From NCBI GenBank assembly GCA_026014705.1, contig JAOZHU010000015.1, forward strand, positions 62,001 through 126,000: a DNA stretch of 64,000 bases, written 5' to 3'. The translations under genes were made by a program, and so were the position numbers. How positions within the stretch are numbered: position 1 is the first letter of the stretch; each line of letters opens with the position of its first letter. This DNA comes from Candidatus Bathyarchaeota archaeon (GTDB taxonomy: Archaea > Thermoproteota > Bathyarchaeia > Bathyarchaeales > Bathycorpusculaceae). Shown piece after piece: positions 8,861 to 16,734 of this stretch. The notes beneath the pieces are model-generated. The model ran no database searches. It was not told where the DNA came from and worked only from the letters and a program-made list of their open reading frames with translations.

Positions 8861-10093
8861 ATGCTTATGAAAAATAGAGTCTTCGCCGTGGTTTTCATTT
8901 TGGCTCTTTCATTGTTGGCAGGAGTTCTGTTATCGTTCATTTTGGCTTCTGCTATTCCCTTCGCGACTGCTTCGTCGGTTTTCTACCGAACTTATGGCGG
9001 AACGGAAATGAAACTGAGCAAAGCGTATGATGTGGTTCAGACGGCTGACGGTGGATACGCCATAGGAGGCATCATTGAGCCGTTTAGTGGTGGTGACCGC
9101 AATTTCTGGCTTGTTAAGACTGATTCCGCTGGCAATATGGACTGGAACCGAACCATCGGCGGCTCAAAAGACGATTTCGCATATTCTGTTGTTCAGACTG
9201 CTGATGGCGGATACACCATGGGAGGTTACACAAACTCCTTTGGCGCAGGCGGTTACGATTTCTGGCTAGTCAAAACTGACGCTATAGGCAATTTGTTGTG
9301 GAACAGAACATACGGAACCTCAGGAAACGAAAAAGCGTACTCAATGACGCAGACACGTGACGGCGGCTATGTCCTAACTGGCTCAGATTTTTGGCTTGTC
9401 AAAACAGACCCAGCAGGAAACATGGAGTGGAACCAGACGCATGGACCAAAAAAAGTCGGTGACTTTGCAACTTCTGTTGTACAGACGGCGGACGGCGGAT
9501 ACGCCCTAACAGGCGGAAGCGACGCATGGCTCATTAAAACTGATTCAACAGGCAACATGGAATGGAACAAAACATACGGAGACTTAGAAGGCGGCAACCC
9601 CGAAGCCATAGTTCAAACAAACGACGGCGGATACGCCATAGCCGGCACAAAAAGCTCCAGTTTCTGGCTTGCAAAAACTGACTCCGCGGGAAACATAGAA
9701 TGGACCAAAACATACACACTCTCAACAGTAGGCGATTGGTGCCAATCCATGATTCAAACAAAAGACGGCGGATACACACTAGCAGGCACAAAAGGCTACA
9801 CCACCATGATACTGCTCAAAACCGATTCATCAGGCAACATCGCATGGAACAAAACATACGGATACGGAAGCGCCAACGCTGTCATTCAAACCAGCGACGA
9901 CGGCTATGCACTAAGCGGCTACAACTCAGAACAAGGCTACCCAACCTTCTGCCTAGTAAAAACCGACGACACGGGCGTAATCCCAGAAATCCCACAATCC
10001 CTCATCGCGCCACTAGTCATTGCCGCAACACTGACAATAATTGCAGCAGCCGCAGCCACCAGAAACAAAACAAAGTTACACACCACACACTGA
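8861..10093 (+). CDS. Secreted repeat protein (propeller-like) with C-terminal PEF-CTERM-like anchor
   Basis: 410 residues. The N-terminal signal sequence (about 5-32) is followed by seven to eight repeats of about 45 residues with the pattern VQTxDGGYAxxG...FWLVKTDSxGNxxWNxTYG. This is the same repeat type as the N-terminal half of the fusion gene at 5.5 kb and probably forms a beta-propeller. The C-terminus has IPEIPQS, a TM helix (about 380-398) and a short basic tail, similar to PEF-CTERM sorting signals handled by archaeosortases. The first third is G/T-rich on the coding strand and the last two thirds are strongly A/C-rich with almost no G at third positions. The role, perhaps binding or cell-surface structure, is unknown. 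Confidence 0.72.
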   Translation: MLMKNRVFAVVFILALSLLAGVLLSFILASAIPFATASSVFYRTYGGTEMKLSKAYDVVQTADGGYAIGGIIEPFSGGDRNFWLVKTDSAGNMDWNRTIGGSKDDFAYSVVQTADGGYTMGGYTNSFGAGGYDFWLVKTDAIGNLLWNRTYGTSGNEKAYSMTQTRDGGYVLTGSDFWLVKTDPAGNMEWNQTHGPKKVGDFATSVVQTADGGYALTGGSDAWLIKTDSTGNMEWNKTYGDLEGGNPEAIVQTNDGGYAIAGTKSSSFWLAKTDSAGNIEWTKTYTLSTVGDWCQSMIQTKDGGYTLAGTKGYTTMILLKTDSSGNIAWNKTYGYGSANAVIQTSDDGYALSGYNSEQGYPTFCLVKTDDTGVIPEIPQSLIAPLVIAATLTIIAAAAATRNKTKLHTTH

Positions 10094-10139
10094 ACGCCAA
10101 ACCACACAAAAACTCCCCAACCACCCCAAACAACCACTT

Positions 10140-10169
10140 CTATTTATAGTATATAAAAGGGGGGTATAG
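10140..10169 (+). promoter_or_regulatory. Promoter element A: TATA box plus G-run, upstream of dhs paralogue 1
   Basis: CTATTTATAG, then TATATAAAA (10150-10158), then GGGGGGTATAG (10159-10169). Nearly the same arrangement occurs at 12409-12438 (minus) before the second dhs paralogue and at 44774-44804 (minus), with a weaker match at about 40966-40990. The TATA box would place transcription near 10180, giving a leader of about 70 nt. The GTATAG after the G-run is part of the shared block, so conservation goes beyond a basal TATA box. Confidence 0.65.
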
Positions 10170-10252
10170 AAAAAAATCACACAACAACACACACAAACAC
10201 AAACAACAAATTTCAAATACAACCCAACTAATCTAAAACGAGGTGCACACTA

Positions 10253-11317
10253 ATGACCGAACCATACCTCACCAAAAAACTCCAACCCATCCACGTAAAA
10301 CAAAAAACCATCTCACAACTCCTCACAGAAATGAGCCGAACAGCCTACCAAGGAAGAAAACTAGGCGAAACAGTCGACATCTGGGAAAACATGATAAAAG
10401 AAAAAAACCTCACCATCGCCATGGGCTTAGCAGGCTCCATGAGCACCGCAGGACAATGGACAATAATCAACTGGCTCATCCAAAACCGCTACATCGACGT
10501 ACTCGTAAGCACAGGCGCCAACGTATCCGAAGACATCGTCGACGCCATGGGATTCGGCTACTGGCAAGGCACCCACATGGCAAACGACGAAGCACTACTC
10601 AAAGCAGACATCAACAGATACTACGACGTATTCGGCAAAGAAACCGACTACCGCAAAATGGAAGAACTCATCACAGACTTCGTCCTCACCCTCAAAACCG
10701 ACCACCCATACTCATCCCCAGAATTCTTCCACCTACTCGGCAAATATCTCAGCAACAAAAAAATCCCCGCCATAGCCGCAACCGCCTACGAAAACAACAT
10801 CCCCATATTCAGCCCAGCCATGGTCGACAGCGCCTACGGCGAAACCTTCCTCATGGCAAAAAACCAAGGACACAACATAATCCTCGACAGCGTAAAAGAA
10901 TTCGACCAATTCGTCACCATAGGCACCAAAACCCGAGACATCGGCGTAATCTACATCGGCGGAGGAGTGCCAAAAGACCTAACACAACTCATCGCCATAT
11001 CCGTATCACCGAAAACCAACGACCAAGGCGTAACAGGAAGAGACGGACACCTGCGCAAAGGACTCCAAGAATACTACTACCCACACAAGTACGCCATACA
11101 AATAACCACCGATTCCCCGCAATGGGGCGGATTATCAGGCTGCACGCTGGAAGAAGCCGTAAGCTGGGGCAAAATCAACAGCGAAACAGGAAAAAGAGCC
11201 GTCTGCTACTGCGACGCAACCATCGCCTTGCCGCTGATAACGCACGCGTTGAACGAGCGTGTGAAGACAAAACGCAAAGGACCCGACATGACGTGGCTCT
11301 TCAAGGACTTAACTTAA
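10253..11317 (+). CDS. Deoxyhypusine synthase family protein, paralogue 1
   Basis: 354 residues with the DHS fold: an N-terminal segment, MGLAGSMSTAG and VSTGANVSED in the NAD-binding part, and near the C-terminus EEAVSWGKI, with the catalytic-type lysine at residue 307. DHS transfers the aminobutyl group of spermidine to a lysine of aIF5A. This protein is longer and more divergent than the neighbouring paralogue and could act on another amine acceptor, as homospermidine-synthase-like members do. It ends four bases inside the 3' end of the convergent paralogue. The coding strand is extremely A/C-rich and poor in G. GAGGTG lies 7-12 bases before the ATG. Confidence 0.82.
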   Translation: MTEPYLTKKLQPIHVKQKTISQLLTEMSRTAYQGRKLGETVDIWENMIKEKNLTIAMGLAGSMSTAGQWTIINWLIQNRYIDVLVSTGANVSEDIVDAMGFGYWQGTHMANDEALLKADINRYYDVFGKETDYRKMEELITDFVLTLKTDHPYSSPEFFHLLGKYLSNKKIPAIAATAYENNIPIFSPAMVDSAYGETFLMAKNQGHNIILDSVKEFDQFVTIGTKTRDIGVIYIGGGVPKDLTQLIAISVSPKTNDQGVTGRDGHLRKGLQEYYYPHKYAIQITTDSPQWGGLSGCTLEEAVSWGKINSETGKRAVCYCDATIALPLITHALNERVKTKRKGPDMTWLFKDLT

Positions 11318-12249
11318 ACATCGTTCAACCTGCTCAGCAACGCGTTCACCATCACAGGCAGTATCACCGAAGCGTCACCTTCAATCATAACGCGCTTTGC
11401 CTGCGCGCTGATTTTTCCCCATGAAACCGCTTCCCGTGGTCGCGCACCGCTGAGGCTGCCATCCCACTCGTCTGCCGTGCTTATGTATACGACGTAGTCT
11501 AAGCCGTCTTTGAATTGGTTCCACCATATTGTGTGGTGTTTGGAGATTCCTCCGCCGATGATTAGTGCGCCTGTTTTTTTGGCGGTGAAGACTATGTCGC
11601 TCAGTTCGCCTGAGTCTTTCAGCAGATTAAGCTTGAAGTTGTGGTCTTGGCTGAAGAGCCATGTTTGGTAGCCTGTTGCGCCGTCTGTTATGCCTGGTAC
11701 GTAGATTGGTATGTTGTTTTTTGCTGCCCAGTAGAGTATGGAGGTTTCGTTGCAGATGCGTTTGCCTATTTCTTGGCAGAGTTGGCTGGTTGAGATTTCG
11801 CGTGTGCCTTCTTGCCATAGGTTTTCTAATAGTATTTGCATTTTTTGTTCGATTATTGTGCCGTAGCTGTCGTTTGGGACGAGTACGTTGCCTAGGCGGT
11901 TTATGCCTTTTTCGTGCAGTTTGGCGTCGTTCATTGTGAATGAGCCTTTGTAGTAGTTTCGCCAGCATCTTGCCATGTCGTGGTCTATTGTGCCGCAGGT
12001 GGTTATGATTACGTCGATGAGTTTGCGTTTTGTGAGTTCTTTGAGGATTCCGCGTGTGCCTGTGGCTACGAGGTTTCCTGTGAATGAGAGGAATTTGGTG
12101 CAGTTGGGTGTTTTTATCATGCGTTCTAGTATTTTTGTGCCTGTGGCTAGTTTTCCGGCTGTGAATCCCCATGCGTTTTCCATTTGGGTTACGAGTTCGT
12201 TTACTGTGGTTTCTTTGTGTGGTTCGTAGTCTCTGATGGGTTCGTTCAT
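11314..12249 (-). CDS. dys: Deoxyhypusine synthase, paralogue 2 (more canonical)
   Basis: 311 residues, the usual length of archaeal DHS. Visible motifs are FTGNLVATGTRG, IITTCGTIDHD (NAD site), GIT-DGATGYQTW, IGGGISKHHTIWWNQ, STADEWDGSLSGA and REAVSWGKI, with the lysine at residue 279 that carries the enzyme-imine intermediate. It would make deoxyhypusine on aIF5A, needed for translation. It is convergent with paralogue 1, overlapping it by four bases, and its promoter element at 12409-12438 matches that of paralogue 1. Like its partner, its coding strand is A/C-rich. Which paralogue is the true aIF5A enzyme is inferred from motif conservation only. Confidence 0.85.
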   Translation of the reverse strand: MNEPIRDYEPHKETTVNELVTQMENAWGFTAGKLATGTKILERMIKTPNCTKFLSFTGNLVATGTRGILKELTKRKLIDVIITTCGTIDHDMARCWRNYYKGSFTMNDAKLHEKGINRLGNVLVPNDSYGTIIEQKMQILLENLWQEGTREISTSQLCQEIGKRICNETSILYWAAKNNIPIYVPGITDGATGYQTWLFSQDHNFKLNLLKDSGELSDIVFTAKKTGALIIGGGISKHHTIWWNQFKDGLDYVVYISTADEWDGSLSGARPREAVSWGKISAQAKRVMIEGDASVILPVMVNALLSRLNDV

Positions 12250-12408
12250 TGCGTGTTCCTTCTTGTTGTGGTTTTAGTATTCGGGTGTTAGGATAAATAG
12301 GTGTCGAAGCGTTTGCGGTTTGTTCAGTTGGGCGTTTGATGGTTTCGGGTTTAGGCGGCTGAAGCGGAGTTTGGGGCGAAGCTTTTATGCGCTGGCGCTT
12401 GGGAAAAA

Positions 12409-12438
12409 CTATACCCCCCTTATAAATACTATAAATAG
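12409..12438 (-). promoter_or_regulatory. Promoter element B: TATA box plus G-run, upstream of dhs paralogue 2
   Basis: Read on the minus strand it is CTATTTATAG, TATTTATAA, then GGGGGGTATAG, followed by TTTTTCCCA. Element C at 44.8 kb shares this downstream TTTTTCCCA and the next 15-20 bases approximately (GCrCyAGmrCGCA). The element lies about 160 bases before the dys start, so the leader would be long (about 130 nt). Confidence 0.65.
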
Positions 12439-12593
12439 CGTTGGAGGAGGCGTTGTTCAGAGTTAGCTGCTGGTTACGGTTTGTGTGTTATTTTTGTTGG
12501 TTGTTGCGAGAGACTTTGGGCAAGCGTCTGCTGATGCAGATCGCAGAAGCTTAAAAGCATTTTGTTTTGCAGTATGATTCATAATCTTAACAG

Positions 12594-12654
12594 TATCACG
12601 ATTCAGACTCGGATATTATCATAGCCGAAAACCGAACAACATTTCATAAGCAAC
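12594..12654 (+). repeat. Degenerate repeat R2
   Basis: 12619-12654 is identical to 8609-8644 (R1). 12598-12611 (ACGATTCAGACTCG) is identical to 14946-14959 (R3). R2 therefore bridges the two other copies. It lies about 160 bases before the secreted-protein gene at 12814. Confidence 0.7.
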
Positions 12655-12813
12655 TACACCCCAAACAAAAAATGCACAACATGCAGCAAAGTAAATCCCG
12701 AGACTATCCTCTCGGAGACGTGTCACCACATAGTCCCAATCAAGTAACAGAAAAGAGAACGAACAAAGTGAAAAGAGGAGAATAGAAGAAAATAAAAAAA
12801 AAGTTTTGCGTCT

Positions 12814-14073
12814 GTGGTCTTATGCGCAGTATTGCTAGTGGCATCCTTGGTGGTGCTGACGCCTCCAGCAGTTCATGGAACTGATTGGAACGGTTGGGTT
12901 GGTTATCCTGGTCCAGACAGTTACTCCCGTTGCACACATGTTGGCACTTTTAATACGTCAGGGGATACGTTTACGGCGCTAAGTATAATTGGATGGTATG
13001 GAACGCTCCCCCCTGCTTATGTTCGGGGAAACTGGACTTTCCTAAGAGGTTACGGCGGAGGCGGTGGAGGACTTTATCCCACCGATAGCCCCATGTTCTG
13101 CACTTGGTGTTATGGCTCATACAGCTTTATTTACTATGACTACAATGTACCTGTATGGGGACCAGGATATACTGTTAACCCCGTTTGGGCATATTACCAG
13201 ACTTGGATAAAATACCTCAGCTACTTTTCCCCTGCGCGTCAACCTTCTCTGCAAGGCAGTGCCGCATCCTATTTCATTAATCCGGCTAACGGTAGCCGAT
13301 GGTATGTATCTTCGATAATCCCGCCGAGTTTAATGACCGCAGGATACCCGCGGAAATCGTCATCGGTGCAAACACCTCAGTCTTCAATATTACTTTCGGT
13401 GCAGTCTGTGCAACTGTTAGAATATAAACCGCAATTCAACGTTGATGTAGCCTATGCCTTTGTGGGTAAAGGTTCTTCCGAGGAGCCTCACAGCCATTTT
13501 GGTTGGGATATAAACTATCCTGAAAGTCAATACCCATCTGCTGTCTATCTTAATGTCACGCGCGCTTCGAATGCTGAAACCAAATTATATGATGCCTTAC
13601 TCGAGGTTTTCCTGATCGAGTTGATCTCGGATAAAGGACCTGTGGAGAGCTATGCGTATTTTGAGGGGACAAATTTTACGCCTTCTTTCTCAGACGCTGC
13701 GCTGGCATCGCTAACCGCCCATATCTACGACCTGATCGATCTGAACGCTGTCAGTGGAGTCAGTGGTCATTTCCGTTTTAACTGGACCGATAGCACATCG
13801 GTCTTGAGCAGGCACGTTGGGTCGCTTGGTGCATACTCAAATAAGCCCAGTGGGCTTGGCTTATGGAGGTCTGGAGAACCTGGCATGGTTTCCGTGAACA
13901 TCCGCAGAATAGGCTGTGTAACAATGAATGGCAGTTCCATTTCGAGCCGTGTTAATGTAGCGAGTGCCAATGTGGCACTTAAACTTGAGAAAATTGGAGA
14001 TGGCTTTCTCTACAACAAGATGGTGCCTACAGATAAACTGCTGCAAACAGATTTGTTCCATTTGCACACGTGA
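12814..14073 (+). CDS. Secreted protein of unknown function
   Basis: 419 residues from GTG 12814. A hydrophobic signal segment (about 1-20) is followed by a mature part rich in Gly, Tyr, Trp and Ser, including a six-glycine run around residue 75 and several NxS/T glycosylation sites. No known domain was recognised. The signal peptide lacks a basic N-region at this start, but the codons just upstream read KKSFAS in frame down from a TAA at 12793 with no start codon. The true start may be lost, or the poly-A run may have changed length. Codon use is less biased than in housekeeping neighbours, consistent with a fast-evolving surface protein. Confidence 0.55.
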   Translation: MVLCAVLLVASLVVLTPPAVHGTDWNGWVGYPGPDSYSRCTHVGTFNTSGDTFTALSIIGWYGTLPPAYVRGNWTFLRGYGGGGGGLYPTDSPMFCTWCYGSYSFIYYDYNVPVWGPGYTVNPVWAYYQTWIKYLSYFSPARQPSLQGSAASYFINPANGSRWYVSSIIPPSLMTAGYPRKSSSVQTPQSSILLSVQSVQLLEYKPQFNVDVAYAFVGKGSSEEPHSHFGWDINYPESQYPSAVYLNVTRASNAETKLYDALLEVFLIELISDKGPVESYAYFEGTNFTPSFSDAALASLTAHIYDLIDLNAVSGVSGHFRFNWTDSTSVLSRHVGSLGAYSNKPSGLGLWRSGEPGMVSVNIRRIGCVTMNGSSISSRVNVASANVALKLEKIGDGFLYNKMVPTDKLLQTDLFHLHT

Positions 14074-14198
14074 ATATCTCATACTGCTTTACGTCAATCT
14101 ATTTTTGGTTTTTACACATATATTTATATATAATGTAACAATCCCTAATTATTACATAAAAGTTAATAGTAAGTTAATCGTATTATTATTGAATATTT

Positions 14199-14762
14199 AT
14201 GAGCAATAAAGCATTAGCCATACCCTTCATTTGGATGCTCCTTTTATCAGTGGTAGTTGGAACAAGAATAGTTTACTTGGCAGAAGCGAACCCAATTCCA
14301 CCACCAGATCCTTACTGTAATATCTCAATATACTCTCCGCAGAATAAGACGTACAACACTGAACCTGTCCGCTTAAGTTTCGCTGTAAAAACTAATTATG
14401 AATTGGGCTCCTATCAATACTTCTACTTTTTAGATGGGCAAGATATACAAACAAGTTTTAAAGTTGAAGAAATTCAGGATTTTGGGCCATCCGCAGAGTA
14501 TCACCATGCGGGGCAAGCAGTCTTGCCAACATTGTCTGATGGGTGGCACAACGTGACAGTTTTTATAGGTTACGTGGACGCTGACGGAGCGATACGCACC
14601 GCCGAGGTAGATCCTCTCTTCGCCACAGCGCATTTCAATTTTAGCGCTGTTTCTCAGCAAGAACCTTTCCCAACACTATGGCTTGTTGCCGCGATAGTCA
14701 CCGCGGCAACGGGCGCAACAGCTTTTGCGGTCTACTTCTTAGCCAAGAAAAGAAACAAATAA
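14199..14762 (+). CDS. Secreted, membrane-anchored Ig-like protein
   Basis: 187 residues. An N-terminal signal helix (about 7-28) is followed by ANPIPPPDP and an Ig-like domain beginning IYSPQNKTYNTEPVRLSF, the same opening as the Ig-like domain in the fusion protein at 5.5 kb (SSPQNKTYDT). A C-terminal TM helix (about 160-181) with a basic tail (KKRNK) anchors it to the membrane, with the domain outside. Small Ig-like surface proteins like this are common in archaea; the ligand is unknown. The ATG overlaps an A/T-rich region (TATATTTATATATAATG near 14120) that could supply the promoter. Confidence 0.65.
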   Translation: MSNKALAIPFIWMLLLSVVVGTRIVYLAEANPIPPPDPYCNISIYSPQNKTYNTEPVRLSFAVKTNYELGSYQYFYFLDGQDIQTSFKVEEIQDFGPSAEYHHAGQAVLPTLSDGWHNVTVFIGYVDADGAIRTAEVDPLFATAHFNFSAVSQQEPFPTLWLVAAIVTAATGATAFAVYFLAKKRNK

Positions 14763-15183
14763 AAAAAGTCCGCTCCTTTAGAAATGCGGAAATTCCATGT
14801 CTTGCATCAATCGTAGTTTACGTTCTTAGCAACATCTTAACACTTCTCGCTTCAGTTGCTGTATCATGCAAAATTTTGCTCATAGCTAATGGCTTCTCAG
14901 CAATGTATTCTATCTTGTACTATCGTTCAGAATCGCAATGGTGCTACGATTCAGACTCGTCTATCGTGATAGCTGATAAGTCCTTTATGAAACAAACCAA
15001 GATGGTGCCTTTTACGAAAGGCTATTGCAAATTGCTGGTGAGACATAAAATTAAAGAGAAACGGTGCAGATTGTGTTTTACAAGCTTAAAGGCTTTAATC
15101 TCGCGGTTCGTTTGGAAGGGTTAGAGTCAATGTCGAATCAATTTTCGAACAAGCATTCTAGCCGGACCAAGACAAAGGATTGC
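14763..15183. other. Intergenic region with repeat R3
   Basis: About 420 bases. The forward frames across it (14678-15124 and the upstream part of 15064-15687) have no family features. The only structure I can support is R3 and the peptide-like similarity it shares with R1 and R2. Confidence 0.4.
14942..14995 (+). repeat. Degenerate repeat R3
   Basis: 14946-14959 is identical to 12598-12611 (R2), and similarity continues through TATyrTsATAGCyGA to about 14976, then weakly to TTTATGAAACAA. R3 is about 190 bases upstream of the secreted protein gene at 15184, so all three copies precede secreted-protein genes on the same strand. Confidence 0.55.
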
Positions 15184-15687
15184 ATGGAGAAGTTGAGTTT
15201 GCTTTTGTTTGTTGCTATGTTAATGTTGCTTATGCCGATACATTTAGTCAAAGCCGATAACTGGGTTGAGGTTGCCCGATTTGAAGGAACTAGTGGCGTG
15301 TCTGAAAAACATTTTACGTGCGATTACTTTGAATGGCGAATCAGATGGGCATTCGACCCGGGCCACTATCATTTCTTTCCCCAATACCACACCTTTTCCG
15401 TCGCCACTTACCGCGAAGGAGAGGACACGAACCCTGTCAATTCAATTTTTGAGATGGCAAACGGAAGCAGAAGCGGAACCTCATACATCCACGACAGCCA
15501 CGGGCAATACTATATGGCAATTCGCGCCCTCGACTTGGACAGCTACACAATAATAATTGAGCAAAACACAGATGCTATCCCAGAATTTCCCTCATGGGTT
15601 ATCTTGCCATTGCTTCTTGCAGCAACCGCAGCAGCCGTAACCCTCAGAAAGCATCTATGCCGAAGCCGCCGCATCAGTGCGGCTTAA
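15184..15687 (+). CDS. Small secreted protein with PEF-CTERM-like C-terminal anchor
   Basis: 167 residues from ATG 15184, chosen because a typical signal peptide (MEKLSLLLFVAMLMLLMP...VKA) begins there; the frame is open further upstream to 15064. The mature domain of about 100 residues is rich in aromatic residues and His and was not recognised. The C-terminus reads IPEFPSW, then a TM helix (about 137-155), then a basic tail. The PEF motif, TM and basic tail are the tripartite form of PEF-CTERM sorting signals. The same kind of tail occurs in the 8.9 kb protein. Its 3' end and the SCP2 end have a decayed copy at 8.73-8.82 kb. Confidence 0.6.
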   Translation: MEKLSLLLFVAMLMLLMPIHLVKADNWVEVARFEGTSGVSEKHFTCDYFEWRIRWAFDPGHYHFFPQYHTFSVATYREGEDTNPVNSIFEMANGSRSGTSYIHDSHGQYYMAIRALDLDSYTIIIEQNTDAIPEFPSWVILPLLLAATAAAVTLRKHLCRSRRISAA

Positions 15688-15724
15688 ACAACAAAACAAA
15701 CACTTGACCAATTCGTGCTAAGGC

Positions 15725-16060
15725 TTAGAGGAATCCTGTTTCCTTCAGTTTCAACGCAAGCGCTATGTTGCCTTTGAACCGAATTTTACCCGCGAAAAAA
15801 GCCCTTTCAGCGCTGACTCTACCGTTAACCAAGTCCATGTAATCTGTCTCCGCCATGCTAATCGCCATGGTCGGCGACGGATGCACTCCCTCCTTAACGC
15901 TCAACTTCTGGTCTCTTATTGTAACTGTCCACGAGCCACCGTTTACCCCTGATATGTCCACTTGAACCGTGACATCTACTCCCTCAGCCTTGTCTGCTTT
16001 GAACCTGCTCGGTAAGACTTTCTCGAAAAACTCCCTAGGTGTTTTAGCTTCCACCAGCAT
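15725..16060 (-). CDS. SCP2 sterol-binding-domain protein
   Basis: 111 residues covering one SCP2 domain: the N-terminal helix TPREFFEKVLPSRF, the central strands (VDVTVQVDISG, SWTVTIRDQ), then MAISMAETDYMDLVNGRVSAERAFFAGKIRFKGNIALALKL, the usual end of such proteins. SCP2 domains bind lipids or fatty acyl-CoA in a hydrophobic tunnel; the archaeal role is unclear. It lies 41 bases after the aldolase gene on the same strand and may be the last gene of the cofE-aldolase unit. Confidence 0.85.
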   Translation of the reverse strand: MLVEAKTPREFFEKVLPSRFKADKAEGVDVTVQVDISGVNGGSWTVTIRDQKLSVKEGVHPSPTMAISMAETDYMDLVNGRVSAERAFFAGKIRFKGNIALALKLKETGFL

Positions 16061-16101
16061 ATCCCTCTTCTACACGCTGTTAGCTACTGTATTACTGTGT
16101 T

Positions 16102-16734
16102 CTATGTTTTGAACTTTTTCTTCAACTCTGATAGGCGGCTTACTCTTCCGCCAGACAGCGCCATAACTGCACGCTGAATCTTGGCAGCTTCCTCAACCAT
16201 CTCATTCAGGCAGCAAGCAGCTTCCACAGACACGCCAACCGTGACGATGCCGTGGTTCTCAAGAATAACCGCGTCAAAACTCGCCATCTTCTCCTGAACC
16301 GCCTCCGCAAGCGCCACGGAACCCGGCTGCAGGAAAGGCACAACAGGCACGCCGTTAGGCAGAAGCATAAAAACCTCAATCTGCAACGGCAAAATCGCTT
16401 TTCCAGCTATTCCGAAAGCTGTCGCCGTAGGCGCATGCGTGTGCACCACTGCCATCACGTCCCCTCTTGCCCTGTAAATTGCTGCGTGCATAGGCGTCTC
16501 CGCAGAAACACCCCGCGCTCCACTAATCTTGTTTCCATTCAAATCAACGAGAACAAGTTCTTCAGGCTTTAAAGAATCCATGCGCGCCCCTGAAGGCTTT
16601 ATCAGAAACATGTTTGCGCCGGGAATTCTGGCGCTAATGTTCCCGCTGGTTCCCTTAACCAAACCCTTAACAGCTAATTCTCTGCCTGCCCGCGCAATTT
16701 CCTCGCCGACAACGCTGAGTGCGTCTCTGCTCAT
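16102..16734 (-). CDS. Class II aldolase (fuculose-1-phosphate aldolase-like), probably for F420 lactate supply
   Basis: 210 residues with the class II aldolase/adducin fold. GTSGNISARIP near residue 30 binds phosphate; the metal ligands are in VVHTHAPTA (about 98-106) and ILENHGIV (about 158-165). Fuculose-1-phosphate aldolase splits its substrate to DHAP and lactaldehyde. In Methanocaldococcus the homologue is linked to lactaldehyde, hence lactate, for coenzyme F420. Here its start overlaps the cofE stop by four bases, so the two are an operon, which supports that role. A general pentose or sugar-phosphate aldolase function cannot be ruled out. Confidence 0.88.
   Translation of the reverse strand: MSRDALSVVGEEIARAGRELAVKGLVKGTSGNISARIPGANMFLIKPSGARMDSLKPEELVLVDLNGNKISGARGVSAETPMHAAIYRARGDVMAVVHTHAPTATAFGIAGKAILPLQIEVFMLLPNGVPVVPFLQPGSVALAEAVQEKMASFDAVILENHGIVTVGVSVEAACCLNEMVEEAAKIQRAVMALSGGRVSRLSELKKKFKT

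Larger units (their letters stand above)
12250..12813. other. Intergenic region with promoter B, repeat R2 and a hairpin
   Basis: Holds the leader of dys (minus strand), element B, repeat R2 and a short perfect hairpin at 12698-12715 (CCGAGA, six-base loop, TCTCGG). After R2 the sequence is A-rich up to the start of the next gene. No further gene is visible. Confidence 0.5.

Noticed and set aside
10243-11424. Long forward frame, very rich in Arg, His and Asn
   Set aside because: It is the shifted frame of dhs paralogue 1; the composition comes from the A/C-rich coding strand.
11627-12172. Minus-strand frame rich in Arg, His, Thr
   Set aside because: Shadow of dhs paralogue 2 in another frame.
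14678-15124. Forward frame of 148 codons
   Set aside because: Overlaps the end of a supported gene and repeat R3; no signal peptide or family motif.
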